From an uncultured SAR86 cluster bacterium (GTDB taxonomy: Bacteria; Pseudomonadota; Gammaproteobacteria; Magnimaribacterales; Magnimaribacteraceae), in contig CACLEI010000009.1 in NCBI GenBank assembly GCA_902605935.1, positions 1-43,965 on the forward strand: 43,965 nucleotides of DNA. Reading direction: 5' to 3'. Positions within the stretch are counted from its first letter, which is position 1. Every line of letters begins with the position of its first letter. The position numbers and the translations under genes were made by a program. Under the pieces are notes generated by a model. It had not been told where the DNA came from. It saw nothing but the letters and a program-made list of their open reading frames with translations, and searched no databases. Positions 32,680 to 41,661 of the stretch are shown in pieces.

Positions 32680-35052
32680 TCAATCTTCGGGCGGTGGCGG
32701 TATTAAAACTTCTCTATTTCCGTTAGAAGCCATGGGACTAAGTACTCCTGACTCTTCCATAGTCTCTATCATTCTAGCTGCCCTGTTATAGCCTATTCTC
32801 AGTCTTCTTTGGACAGCAGAAATCGATGCTCTTCTTGATTGAGCAACAAATGCAACAGCTTCATCATATAATTCATCTTTTTCACCATCTGAGTCTTCTT
32901 CAGAGGCAATACCAGGCATTCCAGAAACTGCTCCTTCTTCTTTGGTAACCTCATCTAAATAATCTGCCTTACCCCTTTGTCTCCAATCATCTGCTACTCT
33001 TTGTACTTCATCATCTCCAACAAAAGCGCCATGTACCCGTTGAGGTATAGAGGTTCCTGGAGCAAGGTAAAGCATGTCTCCCTTTCCTAATAATTGTTCT
33101 GCTCCACCTTGGTCAAGTATAACCCTTGAATCCATTTTAGAAGCAACTTGAAAAGCAACTCTTGATGATATGTTCGCTTTGATTAATCCTGTTATAACAT
33201 CTACTGATGGTCTTTGGGTTGCTAAAAGCATATGGATTCCTGCTGCTCTGGCCTTTTGAGCAATCCTTGCGATGAGTTGTTCAGCTGTTTTGCCAACGAC
33301 CATCATCAAGTCTGCCAATTCATCTACCGCCAAAACGATTAGTGGTAATTCCTCCAAATCAGGTGCCTCCTCCCCTTCTTCAGCTTCGTTAATCTTCCAA
33401 GTTGGATCTTTCAAGGGTTCACCTTTTGATGAGGCATCACTGACTTTTTTGTTATAGCCATTAAGATTTCTAACACCTAAATGTGCCATTAACTTATAGC
33501 GTCTTTCCATCTCATTTACACACCATCTCAATCCACTAGAAGCTTCTTTCATATCAGTGATCACAGGTGCCAACAAATGAGGTATATCTTCATAAACAGA
33601 AAGCTCTAACATCTTGGGATCGATAAGTATCATGCGAACTTGTTCAGGACTAGCTTTATACAAGATGCTGATAAGCATCGCATTGATTGCTACGGATTTT
33701 CCTGAACCAGTTGTACCTGCCACTAGTAAATGCGGCATTGATGCAAGATCAGCAACAATAGCTGATCCACTTATATCTTTTCCTAGGGCTACTGTAATAG
33801 GACTTTTTGATTCATCATAAGTTTTGCTAGATAAAACTTCACTGAGAAGGACTGGTTGTCTGTCTTCTCTTGGTACTTCAATCCCTATAGTATCTTTCCC
33901 TTCTATAACCTCCACTATTCTTACGCTTGTTTTTGCAAGGGAGCGTGCCAAGTCTTTACTAATGTTTGATATTTGATTAACTTTTAATCCACTAGGTAAC
34001 TTGAGCTCTAATCTAATTACTACCGGTCCAGGTTGGATTGATTCAACTTCAATATCATTGATGTTGTATTCAGCTAGCTTTGATACAACTAGTTCGCCAA
34101 GACGACGAAGTGAGTCTTCTGAAGTCTCATCAGAAAATTCCTGTGTCTTTTCATCAAGCAAGGAAAGTTTAGGTGGTGCAGATGGTTCTTTATATTCGAA
34201 AAGTTCTGTCTGTTTTTCTTCTTCTACTCTTTTACTTGTTTCAATCTTAGGCTTAGGCTGAATGACTTCAGCAGGTTTACTTTGCTCTTTCGCTTTTGTA
34301 TTAACGATGACTTTTTCTTGTCTCTCAATTTTTTCCTTTTTTAATTTTTGTTTTTCTTTAAGAGTGTTTAAAAAATTTGAAGCTCTATCACCCATTGTTG
34401 AGCCGGAAGATAATAATAATTCCTGCAACTTAGTTATGAGAGCAACCCATGAAACTTCCAAAGATAAAGTAAGACCTAATAGCAAACTAGAAGTAAATAA
34501 CAGTAGACTACCGATGAAGCTTAAGGGAACTATAAATACTGAAGATATTCTTGATCCAATTAATCCTCCTCCCTCTTGAGGTAAAAGACTCAATCCCGGC
34601 TCCAAGGTTAGAGCAAATAAAGTGCAACCAGAAACTACTACCAACACCCATCCGAATATTTTTAAACCTAACAATCCAGTGTATATATCTGAAAAAGGAA
34701 CTTTATTTCTTGAAAGAAAAAAATGACTAAGTAAGGGCCATAGAAGCCAATAGACTAATATATAAGCCATGTAGCCAAATATTGTTAATAGAAAGTCGCT
34801 CAAATAAGCACCCCAACTCCCCACTGCATTAATTACCTGGTTATTATCGATTGGATCTCCAGAAAAAACCTGAGTATTCCAACCCGAATCTCGAGGTGAG
34901 AAAGTAGTGAGTGCTAATAAGATGAATATTCCAAGAAAGCCTTGAACTATTAACCAAGAATCCAGTATGAGTTTATTGAGGCGTATACGTGACACCGAAA
35001 CGGCCTGGTTCGGAGACTTTTTTATTGCTTGAGACTTTTTAACCACTAACAA
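32680..35052 (-). CDS. ftsK: DNA translocase FtsK
   Basis: Septal DNA pump that resolves and clears chromosomes during division. It has 790 residues, much shorter than E. coli FtsK (1329) because the linker is short. There are four to five N-terminal membrane segments (about 30-210). A Lys/Glu-rich linker (about 225-310) follows, then the alpha/beta motor with Walker A GTTGSGKS near 444-452, Walker [13 protein letters not shown], and [16 protein letters not shown]-type motifs (here LLATQRPS). The C-terminal gamma winged helix ([20 protein letters not shown]) reads KOPS and activates XerD. The start is TTG 35052 or GTG 35046. No ribosome site decides between them. It heads ftsK-lolA-serS. Confidence 0.97.
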   Translation of the reverse strand: MLVVKKSQAIKKSPNQAVSVSRIRLNKLILDSWLIVQGFLGIFILLALTTFSPRDSGWNTQVFSGDPIDNNQVINAVGSWGAYLSDFLLTIFGYMAYILVYWLLWPLLSHFFLSRNKVPFSDIYTGLLGLKIFGWVLVVVSGCTLFALTLEPGLSLLPQEGGGLIGSRISSVFIVPLSFIGSLLLFTSSLLLGLTLSLEVSWVALITKLQELLLSSGSTMGDRASNFLNTLKEKQKLKKEKIERQEKVIVNTKAKEQSKPAEVIQPKPKIETSKRVEEEKQTELFEYKEPSAPPKLSLLDEKTQEFSDETSEDSLRRLGELVVSKLAEYNINDIEVESIQPGPVVIRLELKLPSGLKVNQISNISKDLARSLAKTSVRIVEVIEGKDTIGIEVPREDRQPVLLSEVLSSKTYDESKSPITVALGKDISGSAIVADLASMPHLLVAGTTGSGKSVAINAMLISILYKASPEQVRMILIDPKMLELSVYEDIPHLLAPVITDMKEASSGLRWCVNEMERRYKLMAHLGVRNLNGYNKKVSDASSKGEPLKDPTWKINEAEEGEEAPDLEELPLIVLAVDELADLMMVVGKTAEQLIARIAQKARAAGIHMLLATQRPSVDVITGLIKANISSRVAFQVASKMDSRVILDQGGAEQLLGKGDMLYLAPGTSIPQRVHGAFVGDDEVQRVADDWRQRGKADYLDEVTKEEGAVSGMPGIASEEDSDGEKDELYDEAVAFVAQSRRASISAVQRRLRIGYNRAARMIETMEESGVLSPMASNGNREVLIPPPPED

Positions 35053-36084
<1,032 letters not shown>

Positions 36085-36858
36085 GTGAAATATCTTCAAA
36101 TAAAAAAAGAGAATTCAATAGCCACCGTCAGCATTAATAGACCTAATGCAATGAATGCTCTAAGTATTGAAGTGCTTAAGGAATTTTGTACGTTGCAAGA
36201 ATATTTCAGAAAAGATCTTGATACTAGAGTTGTCATATTTACCGGTGAAGGTGATCATTTTTCTGCAGGAGCAGATCTAAAAGAGAAACCTCAACTATCT
36301 ACTAAATTAGAATCCTGGAGAAATAATTTTGGGAAACCGGCCATTAAATCTATTTTAGATATTGATCAAATCACTATTGCAGCAGTCAATGGATACTGCC
36401 TAGGTGGCGCAGCCTGTATTGTATCGGCATGTGACTTTCGGATTGCATCAGAAGAAGCAATTCTAGGTTATCCAGAAATAAACTTAGGTATAAATTTAAA
36501 CTGGCTCGGATTACCGCTAGCCGTTCGTTTAATTGGCCCTGCAAAGGCAAAAAAAATGGTTATTGGGGGAGAAAATGAAAATGCAGATACCCTTCTTTCA
36601 TGGGGCTTCTATGATGAAGTATGTAAAAAAGAAATCTTAATTCAACGTGCAAATGAAATGGCAACACACTATGCTTCCAAGCCTCCTATTGCTGCACAAA
36701 TGATTAAAAGAAGTGTAAATAATCTTGTATATAAGAATGATGAATCAATTATGCATATGGACTATGACCAAACATTATTGACTCATGAAACCGAAGACAG
36801 ACGAGAAGCAGTTACAGCTTTTTTTGAAAAAAGAGACCCGGAATTTAAAGGGGACTAA
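36085..36858 (+). CDS. Enoyl-CoA hydratase/isomerase family protein
   Basis: Crotonase-fold enzyme of 257 residues starting at GTG, immediately after the trxB stop (no gap), so it depends on trxB transcription. Oxyanion-hole segments are HFSAGADLKEK (about 60-70) and NGYCLGGAACIVSACDFRIA (about 105-125). Compared by eye with rat hydratase, Glu164 is kept (GYPEINLG), but Glu144 is replaced by Cys in LGGAACIVSACD. One-glutamate crotonases are often isomerases or act on other CoA esters, so hydratase activity is not assured. It differs from the crotonase at 19783-20556, which lacks both. Its stop abuts the opposing nitronate-monooxygenase-like gene. Confidence 0.9.
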   Translation: MKYLQIKKENSIATVSINRPNAMNALSIEVLKEFCTLQEYFRKDLDTRVVIFTGEGDHFSAGADLKEKPQLSTKLESWRNNFGKPAIKSILDIDQITIAAVNGYCLGGAACIVSACDFRIASEEAILGYPEINLGINLNWLGLPLAVRLIGPAKAKKMVIGGENENADTLLSWGFYDEVCKKEILIQRANEMATHYASKPPIAAQMIKRSVNNLVYKNDESIMHMDYDQTLLTHETEDRREAVTAFFEKRDPEFKGD

Positions 36859-37839
36859 TCAAGCAGACTTTGTGTTTAAAGCTTTTTTGGCTTCTTCATA
36901 CTCATCAACCAAAGCATCGACTGCATCTCTGACTGAAGGTACATCATGCAAGTTTCCTATACCCTGACCTGATCCCCAAATATCCTTCCAAGCTTTCTTC
37001 TGGTTATCACCACCCATGCCGGAACTGCCAAAATTCATATCATTCTTATCAGCATAAGGAAGGTTATCTGGATCTAAACCAGCATTTACGACACTGGGTT
37101 TTAAATAATTACCATGCACACCAGTAAAAGTTGAAGAATACATAATATCATTGGCATTACTGTCAACTATCATATCTTTATAACCTTCAGATGCATTGGC
37201 TTCTTCTGTTGCTATAAAACGTGTACCTATATATGCAAAATCAGCTCCCATTGCCTGTGCAGACAAAATTGAAGCACCATGTGAAATACTTCCTGATAAA
37301 GCAACAGGTCCATCAAAAAATTCTCTTACTTCTCTTACAAGTGCAAATGGACTCAGTGCTCCCGCGTGTCCTCCAGCTCCGGCACACACTAATATAAGAC
37401 CGTCAGCACCTTCATCAATAGCCTTCTTAGCGTGTCTGATATTTATTACATCATGCATTACTGCACCGCCATAACTATGAACTGCTTCTACAACAAACTT
37501 AGGCGCTCTCAAACTGGTAATAATTATAGGTACTTCATGTTCTACACAAACCTCCATATCATGCTCTAAGCGATTGTTAGAGTGATGACAGATTTGATTT
37601 ACAGCAAAAGGAGCAACAACTGCGTCAGGATTATTTGCTTTGTAGTCGGCTAACTCCTTTTTCATCATGCCGATCCATTCTGTGAGTTTTTCTTCGGGCC
37701 TGGCATTCAAAGCAGGAAACGACCCTACAACACCAGCTTTACACTGAGCCAAAACAAGTTCAGGGTAAGAAACAGTAAACAAAGGTGCTCCTATTACAGG
37801 TATCCTAGTTTTATCTTTCAAAAAATTTACAACGTCCAT
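36859..37839 (-). CDS. Nitronate monooxygenase-like FMN protein (2-nitropropane dioxygenase family)
   Basis: FMN-dependent TIM-barrel oxidoreductase. I start at ATG 37839 (326 residues), because AAGGA lies 6 bases upstream and MDVVNFLKDKTRIPVIGAPLF is the family start. A longer frame would run into the small membrane gene. Landmarks are IPVIGAPLFTVSYPELV, GVVGSFPALNARP, the central LILVCAGAGGHAGALSPFALV, ALSGSISHGASILSAQAMGADFAYIGTRFIA for the phosphate of FMN, and a C-terminal GSGQGIGNLHDVPSV. The family includes true nitronate oxidases and NADH:quinone reductases and enoyl-reductase-like enzymes, so the reaction is uncertain. It ends a five-gene operon with fatty-acyl-type redox enzymes. 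Confidence 0.88.
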   Translation of the reverse strand: MDVVNFLKDKTRIPVIGAPLFTVSYPELVLAQCKAGVVGSFPALNARPEEKLTEWIGMMKKELADYKANNPDAVVAPFAVNQICHHSNNRLEHDMEVCVEHEVPIIITSLRAPKFVVEAVHSYGGAVMHDVINIRHAKKAIDEGADGLILVCAGAGGHAGALSPFALVREVREFFDGPVALSGSISHGASILSAQAMGADFAYIGTRFIATEEANASEGYKDMIVDSNANDIMYSSTFTGVHGNYLKPSVVNAGLDPDNLPYADKNDMNFGSSGMGGDNQKKAWKDIWGSGQGIGNLHDVPSVRDAVDALVDEYEEAKKALNTKSA

Positions 37840-37855
37840 ATTTTTCCTTATTTTA

Positions 37856-37987
37856 TTACTGATTGGAGACCCAAAAAACTGCAATCGCTACAAGACTAAG
37901 AATGATTACTACGGCAGCAATAGCATCTAGTTTGCTATCTTCTTGACGCATAATTTCTTTTTCCTGTTCACTGTGTTCGTTAGTCAT
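37856..37987 (-). CDS. 43-residue single-pass membrane protein
   Basis: A small gene between the AcuI-like and nitronate-monooxygenase-like genes. The ATG is at 37987-37985, preceded by AGAAGGA with a 6-base spacing, one of the best ribosome sites in the window, and the TAA is at 37858-37856. The product has a charged N-terminus (MTNEHSEQEKEIMRQEDSK), then a hydrophobic helix, DAIAAVVIILSLVAIAVFWV, and ends SNQ. The charge distribution suggests an N-in, single-pass inner-membrane protein. It is 11 bases after the AcuI-like stop and 16 bases before the next ATG, fitting the operon exactly. Function unknown. It may partner SohB or a redox enzyme of the same operon. Confidence 0.8.
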   Translation of the reverse strand: MTNEHSEQEKEIMRQEDSKLDAIAAVVIILSLVAIAVFWVSNQ

Positions 37988-37998
37988 TTTGTTTCCTT

Positions 37999-38994
37999 CT
38001 AATTGAGATTAACAACTACTCTACCAATTTGACCACCAGCCAATATTGTAGAAATTTCATCTTCTAATTCTTCTAATTTAACTTCTTTTACAAGCGAAGA
38101 TAAATCTAACGTCCAATCCGATGCAAAGTTCTCCCATACCTCCAACTTTTTTTGTATTGATATCTCAACAGAATCAACACCTAAAAGTGCATTTCCTCTT
38201 AAAATAAATGGAAATATTGAGCTTTCAAATGAAGGACCTCCAACGAGTCCGCTACATGCCACTGCCCCACCCGGTTTGAGTGATGCTAATAGCAAAGTAA
38301 GTATATTCCCACTTACTACATCAACTCCAAAATCCCATATAGTTTTCCCAATAGGAGTTCTCGATACCTCGGAAAGTTGTTCTCTTGATATAATTTCTGA
38401 AGCACCAAGCCCCTTAAGTAAATCATTTTGTGAATCTTTACCTGTCACTGCAGTTACAGTAGAGCCTAGCTTCGATAATAGCATTACAGCTATTGAACCA
38501 ACTCCACCTGTTGAACCAGTAACAATAGAAGCAGAAGATTCAAATCCTCTCTTAGAGTTATAATCATCAAGTGCCTTTATGGAGAGCCCGGCAGTTAAAC
38601 CGGCTGTGCCTAGAGACATAGAATCTTTCTCGCTTAATCCAGAGGGTAAATTTACGGCCCATGACGAAGGCACTCTTATATATTCACCGAAACCTCCAGA
38701 AGTATTCATGCCAAGATCATATCCAGTAACGATAACAGAATCACCTTCTTTAAAATTTTGATTTGACGATTCTTCTATTGTCCCCACAGCATCAATGCCA
38801 GGAGTATGTGGGTAGTTTCTAGTTACACCTGGTGCACCTGAAGCTGATAGTGCATCTTTATAGTTAAGAGAAGAATAGTGAACTTTTATTAATAACTCTC
38901 CCTCCGGAAGATCATCAATAGATCTTTCAATTATAGATAACTGATTTCCTTGATCTGTCTTTACAGACTCCAATGCTTTAAATTTTTTTGTCAT
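37999..38994 (-). CDS. Acrylyl-CoA reductase-like MDR oxidoreductase (AcuI/YhdH family)
   Basis: Zinc-independent medium-chain dehydrogenase/reductase of 331 residues, close to YhdH/AcuI. Typical pieces are LLIKVHYSSLNYKDALSASG, HTPGIDAVGTIEES, the nucleotide-binding IVTGSTGGVGSIAVMLLSKLG (about 158-180), and ACSGLVGGPSFESSIFPFILRGNALLGVDSV. AcuI reduces acryloyl-CoA to propionyl-CoA with NADPH and protects against acrylate, for instance from DMSP breakdown in marine bacteria. No other DMSP gene is present here, so that use is only possible. The start overlaps the sohB stop by 4 bases. Confidence 0.9.
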   Translation of the reverse strand: MTKKFKALESVKTDQGNQLSIIERSIDDLPEGELLIKVHYSSLNYKDALSASGAPGVTRNYPHTPGIDAVGTIEESSNQNFKEGDSVIVTGYDLGMNTSGGFGEYIRVPSSWAVNLPSGLSEKDSMSLGTAGLTAGLSIKALDDYNSKRGFESSASIVTGSTGGVGSIAVMLLSKLGSTVTAVTGKDSQNDLLKGLGASEIISREQLSEVSRTPIGKTIWDFGVDVVSGNILTLLLASLKPGGAVACSGLVGGPSFESSIFPFILRGNALLGVDSVEISIQKKLEVWENFASDWTLDLSSLVKEVKLEELEDEISTILAGGQIGRVVVNLN

Positions 38995-40019
38995 GAGAAA
39001 CGGTCCTTGTTTATTAAATCATAGAATTTAATTAAAGATTTTTCTATTACTATCTGCATAGAGATTGCAAACCTTTCGGTAAGATTTTTCTTTTCGAGAA
39101 ATTCAATCTCAAATAATTTAGCACCTTTTGACAAGCTAACCAGATAGTTATCAGAAGTTTCTAATGAGTCAACCAATCCTACTTTTACAGCATCCTCACC
39201 TTGCCAAGTTTCCCCAGTAGCTACTATTTCAGTATCTACCTGAGGTCTTTGTTCTTTTACAAAATTTTTAAATATAAGATGTAGATCTTCGAGGTCTGAT
39301 TTAAATTTTTCTCTACCCTCGTCTGTATTTTCTCCCAAAGTTGTAAGAGTTCTTTTAAATGCACCAGCAGTATGCATCTCAAAATCAATTGAATTCTTTT
39401 TTAACAACCTATGGAAATTAGGTAATTGTGCTATGACACCAATAGATCCGACAATAGCCCATGGTGCGGCAATAATTTTAGTGGCAACACAGGACATCAG
39501 ATATCCTCCGCTAGCTGCAACTTTATCTATACAGACAGTAAGATTAATTTCATTGTCTACTAATCGTTTAAGTTCGGCTGCACAAAGTCCATAAGCATAA
39601 GCAGATCCTCCGCCACTCTCCACTCTGATTACAACCTCTTTACATTCGGTATCAGATAGGAGAATTGCATTGACTTCCTGTTTGAGTTTTTCTACTTCTG
39701 AAGCTTGAATATCTCCTTTAAAATTGAGAACAAAAACTGAGTCAGTTTCATTATCCTTATCCTTATCCTTAGCTTTCTTTTTCTTATCTTTTGAAATCTC
39801 TTTATTAAATTTTTTCAGCTCCTTTGGATTCATTACCGAGCCTTTTACGGCATTGCCCATCTCTTCGAATTTGTCCGAAAGGTTAGTTATAGAAAGCTTT
39901 CCTTTTGCTTGGCTCTTGCTCTTAGAACTGCCAATTACGATTAACAAAGGGATGGTAATAGCCGAGGCTATTGTGAATACCTTCAATAAAAAAATTAGAT
40001 AATCTGTGAATATTTCCAT
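38991..40019 (-). CDS. sohB: SohB-type inner-membrane serine peptidase
   Basis: Member of the S49 (SppA/SohB) family, 342 residues. The N-terminal membrane helix (about 8-30: FLLKVFTIASAITIPLLIVIG) is followed by a Lys/Asp-rich linker with KDKDKDN (about 77-91). The catalytic domain has a Ser/Lys dyad: Ser170 in DKVAASGGYLMS and Lys222 in AGAFKRTLTT. VESGGGSAYAYGL and GSIGVIAQLPN are conserved family segments. It probably degrades signal-peptide remnants or membrane protein fragments with its active site in the periplasm. The ATG starts immediately after the SDR stop, and its stop overlaps the AcuI-like start. Confidence 0.93.
   Translation of the reverse strand: MEIFTDYLIFLLKVFTIASAITIPLLIVIGSSKSKSQAKGKLSITNLSDKFEEMGNAVKGSVMNPKELKKFNKEISKDKKKKAKDKDKDNETDSVFVLNFKGDIQASEVEKLKQEVNAILLSDTECKEVVIRVESGGGSAYAYGLCAAELKRLVDNEINLTVCIDKVAASGGYLMSCVATKIIAAPWAIVGSIGVIAQLPNFHRLLKKNSIDFEMHTAGAFKRTLTTLGENTDEGREKFKSDLEDLHLIFKNFVKEQRPQVDTEIVATGETWQGEDAVKVGLVDSLETSDNYLVSLSKGAKLFEIEFLEKKNLTERFAISMQIVIEKSLIKFYDLINKDRFS
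39751..39771. repeat. Short tandem repeat in sohB linker
   Basis: The 6-base unit TTATCC is repeated three and a half times (AAGGAT on the coding strand) and encodes alternating Lys-Asp in the linker of SohB. It is an in-frame unit length, so slippage would add or remove two residues without a frameshift. Confidence 0.8.
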
Positions 40020-40787
40020 TTACTTTGGTTGCATCCTAATGCCACCATCCAATCTAATGGTTTCGCCATTTAAAAAGGGATTCTCAACTATGTGCTTAGT
40101 CAATGAAGCATATTCATTAGGTAAACCCAATCTCTTAGGAAATTGAGTCATTTCAATCAAAGGATTTCTTACAGTATCTGGTGCCATAGCCATTAAAGGA
40201 GTATCAAATATCCCTGGAGCAATGGTATTGATCCTAATTCCCATTCTTGCCAAATCTCTCGCTATAGGTAAAGTCATGCCAACAACCCCACCCTTACTTG
40301 CACTATATGCAGCTTGTCCAATTTGACCATCGAATGCAGCTACAGAAGCAGTATTTATAATCACTCCGCATTCTCCATCTTCATTGGGCTCATTATTTCC
40401 CATGACTACCGCAGCTAACCTCAGAACATTAAATGTACCATTCAGATTAATATCTACTACTGTTTTAAAATAATCCAATGGATGTGCACCGTCCCTTCCT
40501 ACAGTTTTACTAGCGCTACCTATTCCAGCACAGTTTACTACTATGTGTAAGCTACCAAATTCTTCAACTGTTTTATCGATTGCAGATTGAACAGATGATT
40601 CATCTGTTACATTGGCAATAACATAGCAAGTATCAGATCCCAATTTTTCTACAGCAGCTTTCGCGTTGTCTTCATTCAGGTCTAACAACATTACTTTTGA
40701 GCCTGATCCTACCAATGCTTCAGCGGTAGCAAGGCCTAAACCTGAGGCTCCACCGGTAATTAGAGCAACTTTATCTGAAATTTCCAT
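40020..40787 (-). CDS. Short-chain dehydrogenase, HSD10-like (3-hydroxyacyl-CoA dehydrogenase type 2)
   Basis: Classical SDR of 255 residues from ATG 40787, which has AGAAGGAG with a 5-base gap upstream. An in-frame extension of 22 residues has no matching family sequence. NAD-binding TGGASGLG is at residues 12-19. The segment VVNCAGI follows near 90, and the catalytic Ser in [10 protein letters not shown] and YSASK (Tyr-x3-Lys) near 158-162. [18 protein letters not shown]-type ending (here [12 protein letters not shown]) and [13 protein letters not shown] match human HSD17B10-like enzymes, which oxidise 3-hydroxyacyl-CoA and some steroids. It heads the operon SDR-sohB-acuI-like-small ORF-NMO-like, from a good sigma-70 promoter. 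Confidence 0.92.
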   Translation of the reverse strand: MEISDKVALITGGASGLGLATAEALVGSGSKVMLLDLNEDNAKAAVEKLGSDTCYVIANVTDESSVQSAIDKTVEEFGSLHIVVNCAGIGSASKTVGRDGAHPLDYFKTVVDINLNGTFNVLRLAAVVMGNNEPNEDGECGVIINTASVAAFDGQIGQAAYSASKGGVVGMTLPIARDLARMGIRINTIAPGIFDTPLMAMAPDTVRNPLIEMTQFPKRLGLPNEYASLTKHIVENPFLNGETIRLDGGIRMQPK

Positions 40788-40824
40788 TTTTTCTCCTTCT
40801 GAGTAGCAATTTAAGTTGCATGAT

Positions 40825-40853
40825 ATTACACGAATAAAATAAAAAATTCTCAA
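40825..40853 (-). promoter_or_regulatory. Sigma-70 promoter of the SDR-sohB operon
   Basis: On the minus strand TTGAGA (40853-40848) and TGTAAT (40830-40825), each five of six to consensus, are separated by exactly 17 bases. Transcription would begin near 40818, about 30 bases upstream of the SDR start codon with its AGAAGGAG ribosome site. Confidence 0.65.
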
Positions 40854-40887
40854 ATAGTATCCTGTAAAGAACTAAAAAAACCTGCTT

Positions 40888-40904
40888 CGCACGAAATTAG
40901 TGCA
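40888..40904. promoter_or_regulatory. NtrC-like enhancer site upstream of the TorF-type porin
   Basis: CGCACGAAATTAGTGCA fits the NtrC half-site spacing TGCAC-N7-GTGCA at nine of ten defined positions, with T to C at the first. It lies 26 bases upstream of the predicted sigma-54 promoter. Its centre is about 61 bases from the expected transcription start. Confidence 0.5.
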
Positions 40905-40930
40905 AAATTATTTATTAAAGCCTTATTTAT

Positions 40931-40947
40931 TTGGCATAAAAGTTGCA
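40931..40947 (+). promoter_or_regulatory. Predicted sigma-54 (RpoN) promoter of the TorF-type porin
   Basis: TTGGCATAAAAGTTGCA matches the -24/-12 consensus YTGGCACGRNNNTTGCW at 15 of 17 positions, with the invariant GG (40933-40934) and GC (40945-40946) exactly 10 bases apart. A start near 40957 leaves a leader of about 31 bases that contains AAGGAG (40978-40983), 5 bases before the ATG. No comparable sigma-70 pair is seen. Confidence 0.6.
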
Positions 40948-40988
40948 TAGTTATTTTTGTATTATTTAAAAACTTACAAGGAGTTAGG

Positions 40989-41609
40989 ATGAAAAATCTT
41001 ATTAAATTTGGGGCCATAGCACTATTTTCAAGTGCAATGACCTTGCAGTCTGCAGAATTCGAAAGTAATGTCGCTATGTCAAGTGACTACGTTTGGAGAG
41101 GCATGACTCAAACAGCCGAAGAGCCAGCAATCTCTGGTGGATTCGATATAGCTGGTGAAAGTGGACTATATTTTGGAACTTGGGCTTCAAACGTTGAATT
41201 TGGTGATGGAGCAGCTCTGGAATTAGACTGGTATGCAGGCTATGCAGGTGAAATGGAAGGCGGATTAAGTTATGACATCGGCTATTTAGCATTCACATAT
41301 CCTGGAGAAGACTCTCTAGATTTTGAAGAAATCTATCTCGGACTCGGATACAGCTACTTTGGCTTGACTTATTCTTCTGGTCAAGATTCAGCACCTGATA
41401 ACACAGAATTTTCTGTTGCTCTAGGTGACACTGGTTTAGGTGTTACTTACGGTGACTACGACGAGTACGGTGAATACACAATAATTAGCTATGATCTACC
41501 GATCTCCATTGCCGGTTTAGGTGTTTCTCTTGCCTGGAATGACTTCAGCGCAGAAGACTCTAGCGGACTTTCAGACGAAGACACATTCGTCATTACATTT
41601 TCTATGTAA
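40989..41609 (+). CDS. TorF-type putative outer-membrane porin (TIGR02001 family)
   Basis: Predicted beta-barrel of 206 residues with a signal peptide (MKNLIKFGAIALFSSAMTLQSA). The family signature follows: FESNVAMSSDYVWRGMTQ and PAISGGFD, then SGLYFGTWASNVEFGD and LELDWYAGYAG, alternating aromatic/Gly strands rich in Tyr and Asp. The protein ends ITFSM rather than the usual terminal Phe, an oddity for an outer-membrane barrel. In many gammaproteobacteria this family lies next to glnK-amtB (my recollection, not shown here). The sigma-54 promoter and NtrC-like site upstream agree with nitrogen-regulated expression. A terminator follows. Transport substrate is unknown. Confidence 0.85.
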   Translation: MKNLIKFGAIALFSSAMTLQSAEFESNVAMSSDYVWRGMTQTAEEPAISGGFDIAGESGLYFGTWASNVEFGDGAALELDWYAGYAGEMEGGLSYDIGYLAFTYPGEDSLDFEEIYLGLGYSYFGLTYSSGQDSAPDNTEFSVALGDTGLGVTYGDYDEYGEYTIISYDLPISIAGLGVSLAWNDFSAEDSSGLSDEDTFVITFSM

Positions 41610-41611
41610 CT

Positions 41612-41661
41612 CTTAACTCCCCGTTAAGTAAGCATTCTTAATCTCCCCATTAAGATGCATT
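41612..41661. repeat. Two 25-base tandem repeats after the porin gene
   Basis: 41612-41636 and 41637-41661 are near-identical 25-base copies, each with CTTAA, then CTCCCC, then TTAAG and ending GCATT. They differ by small insertions and single-base changes. Each copy contains the inverted repeat CTTAA/TTAAG, which can form a weak hairpin. They lie between the porin stop and the terminator. Confidence 0.75.

Noticed and set aside
41612-41661. The two tandem repeats as a CRISPR array or an integron attC site
   Set aside because: Directly adjacent copies with no spacers, no cas or integrase gene and no attC core sites.
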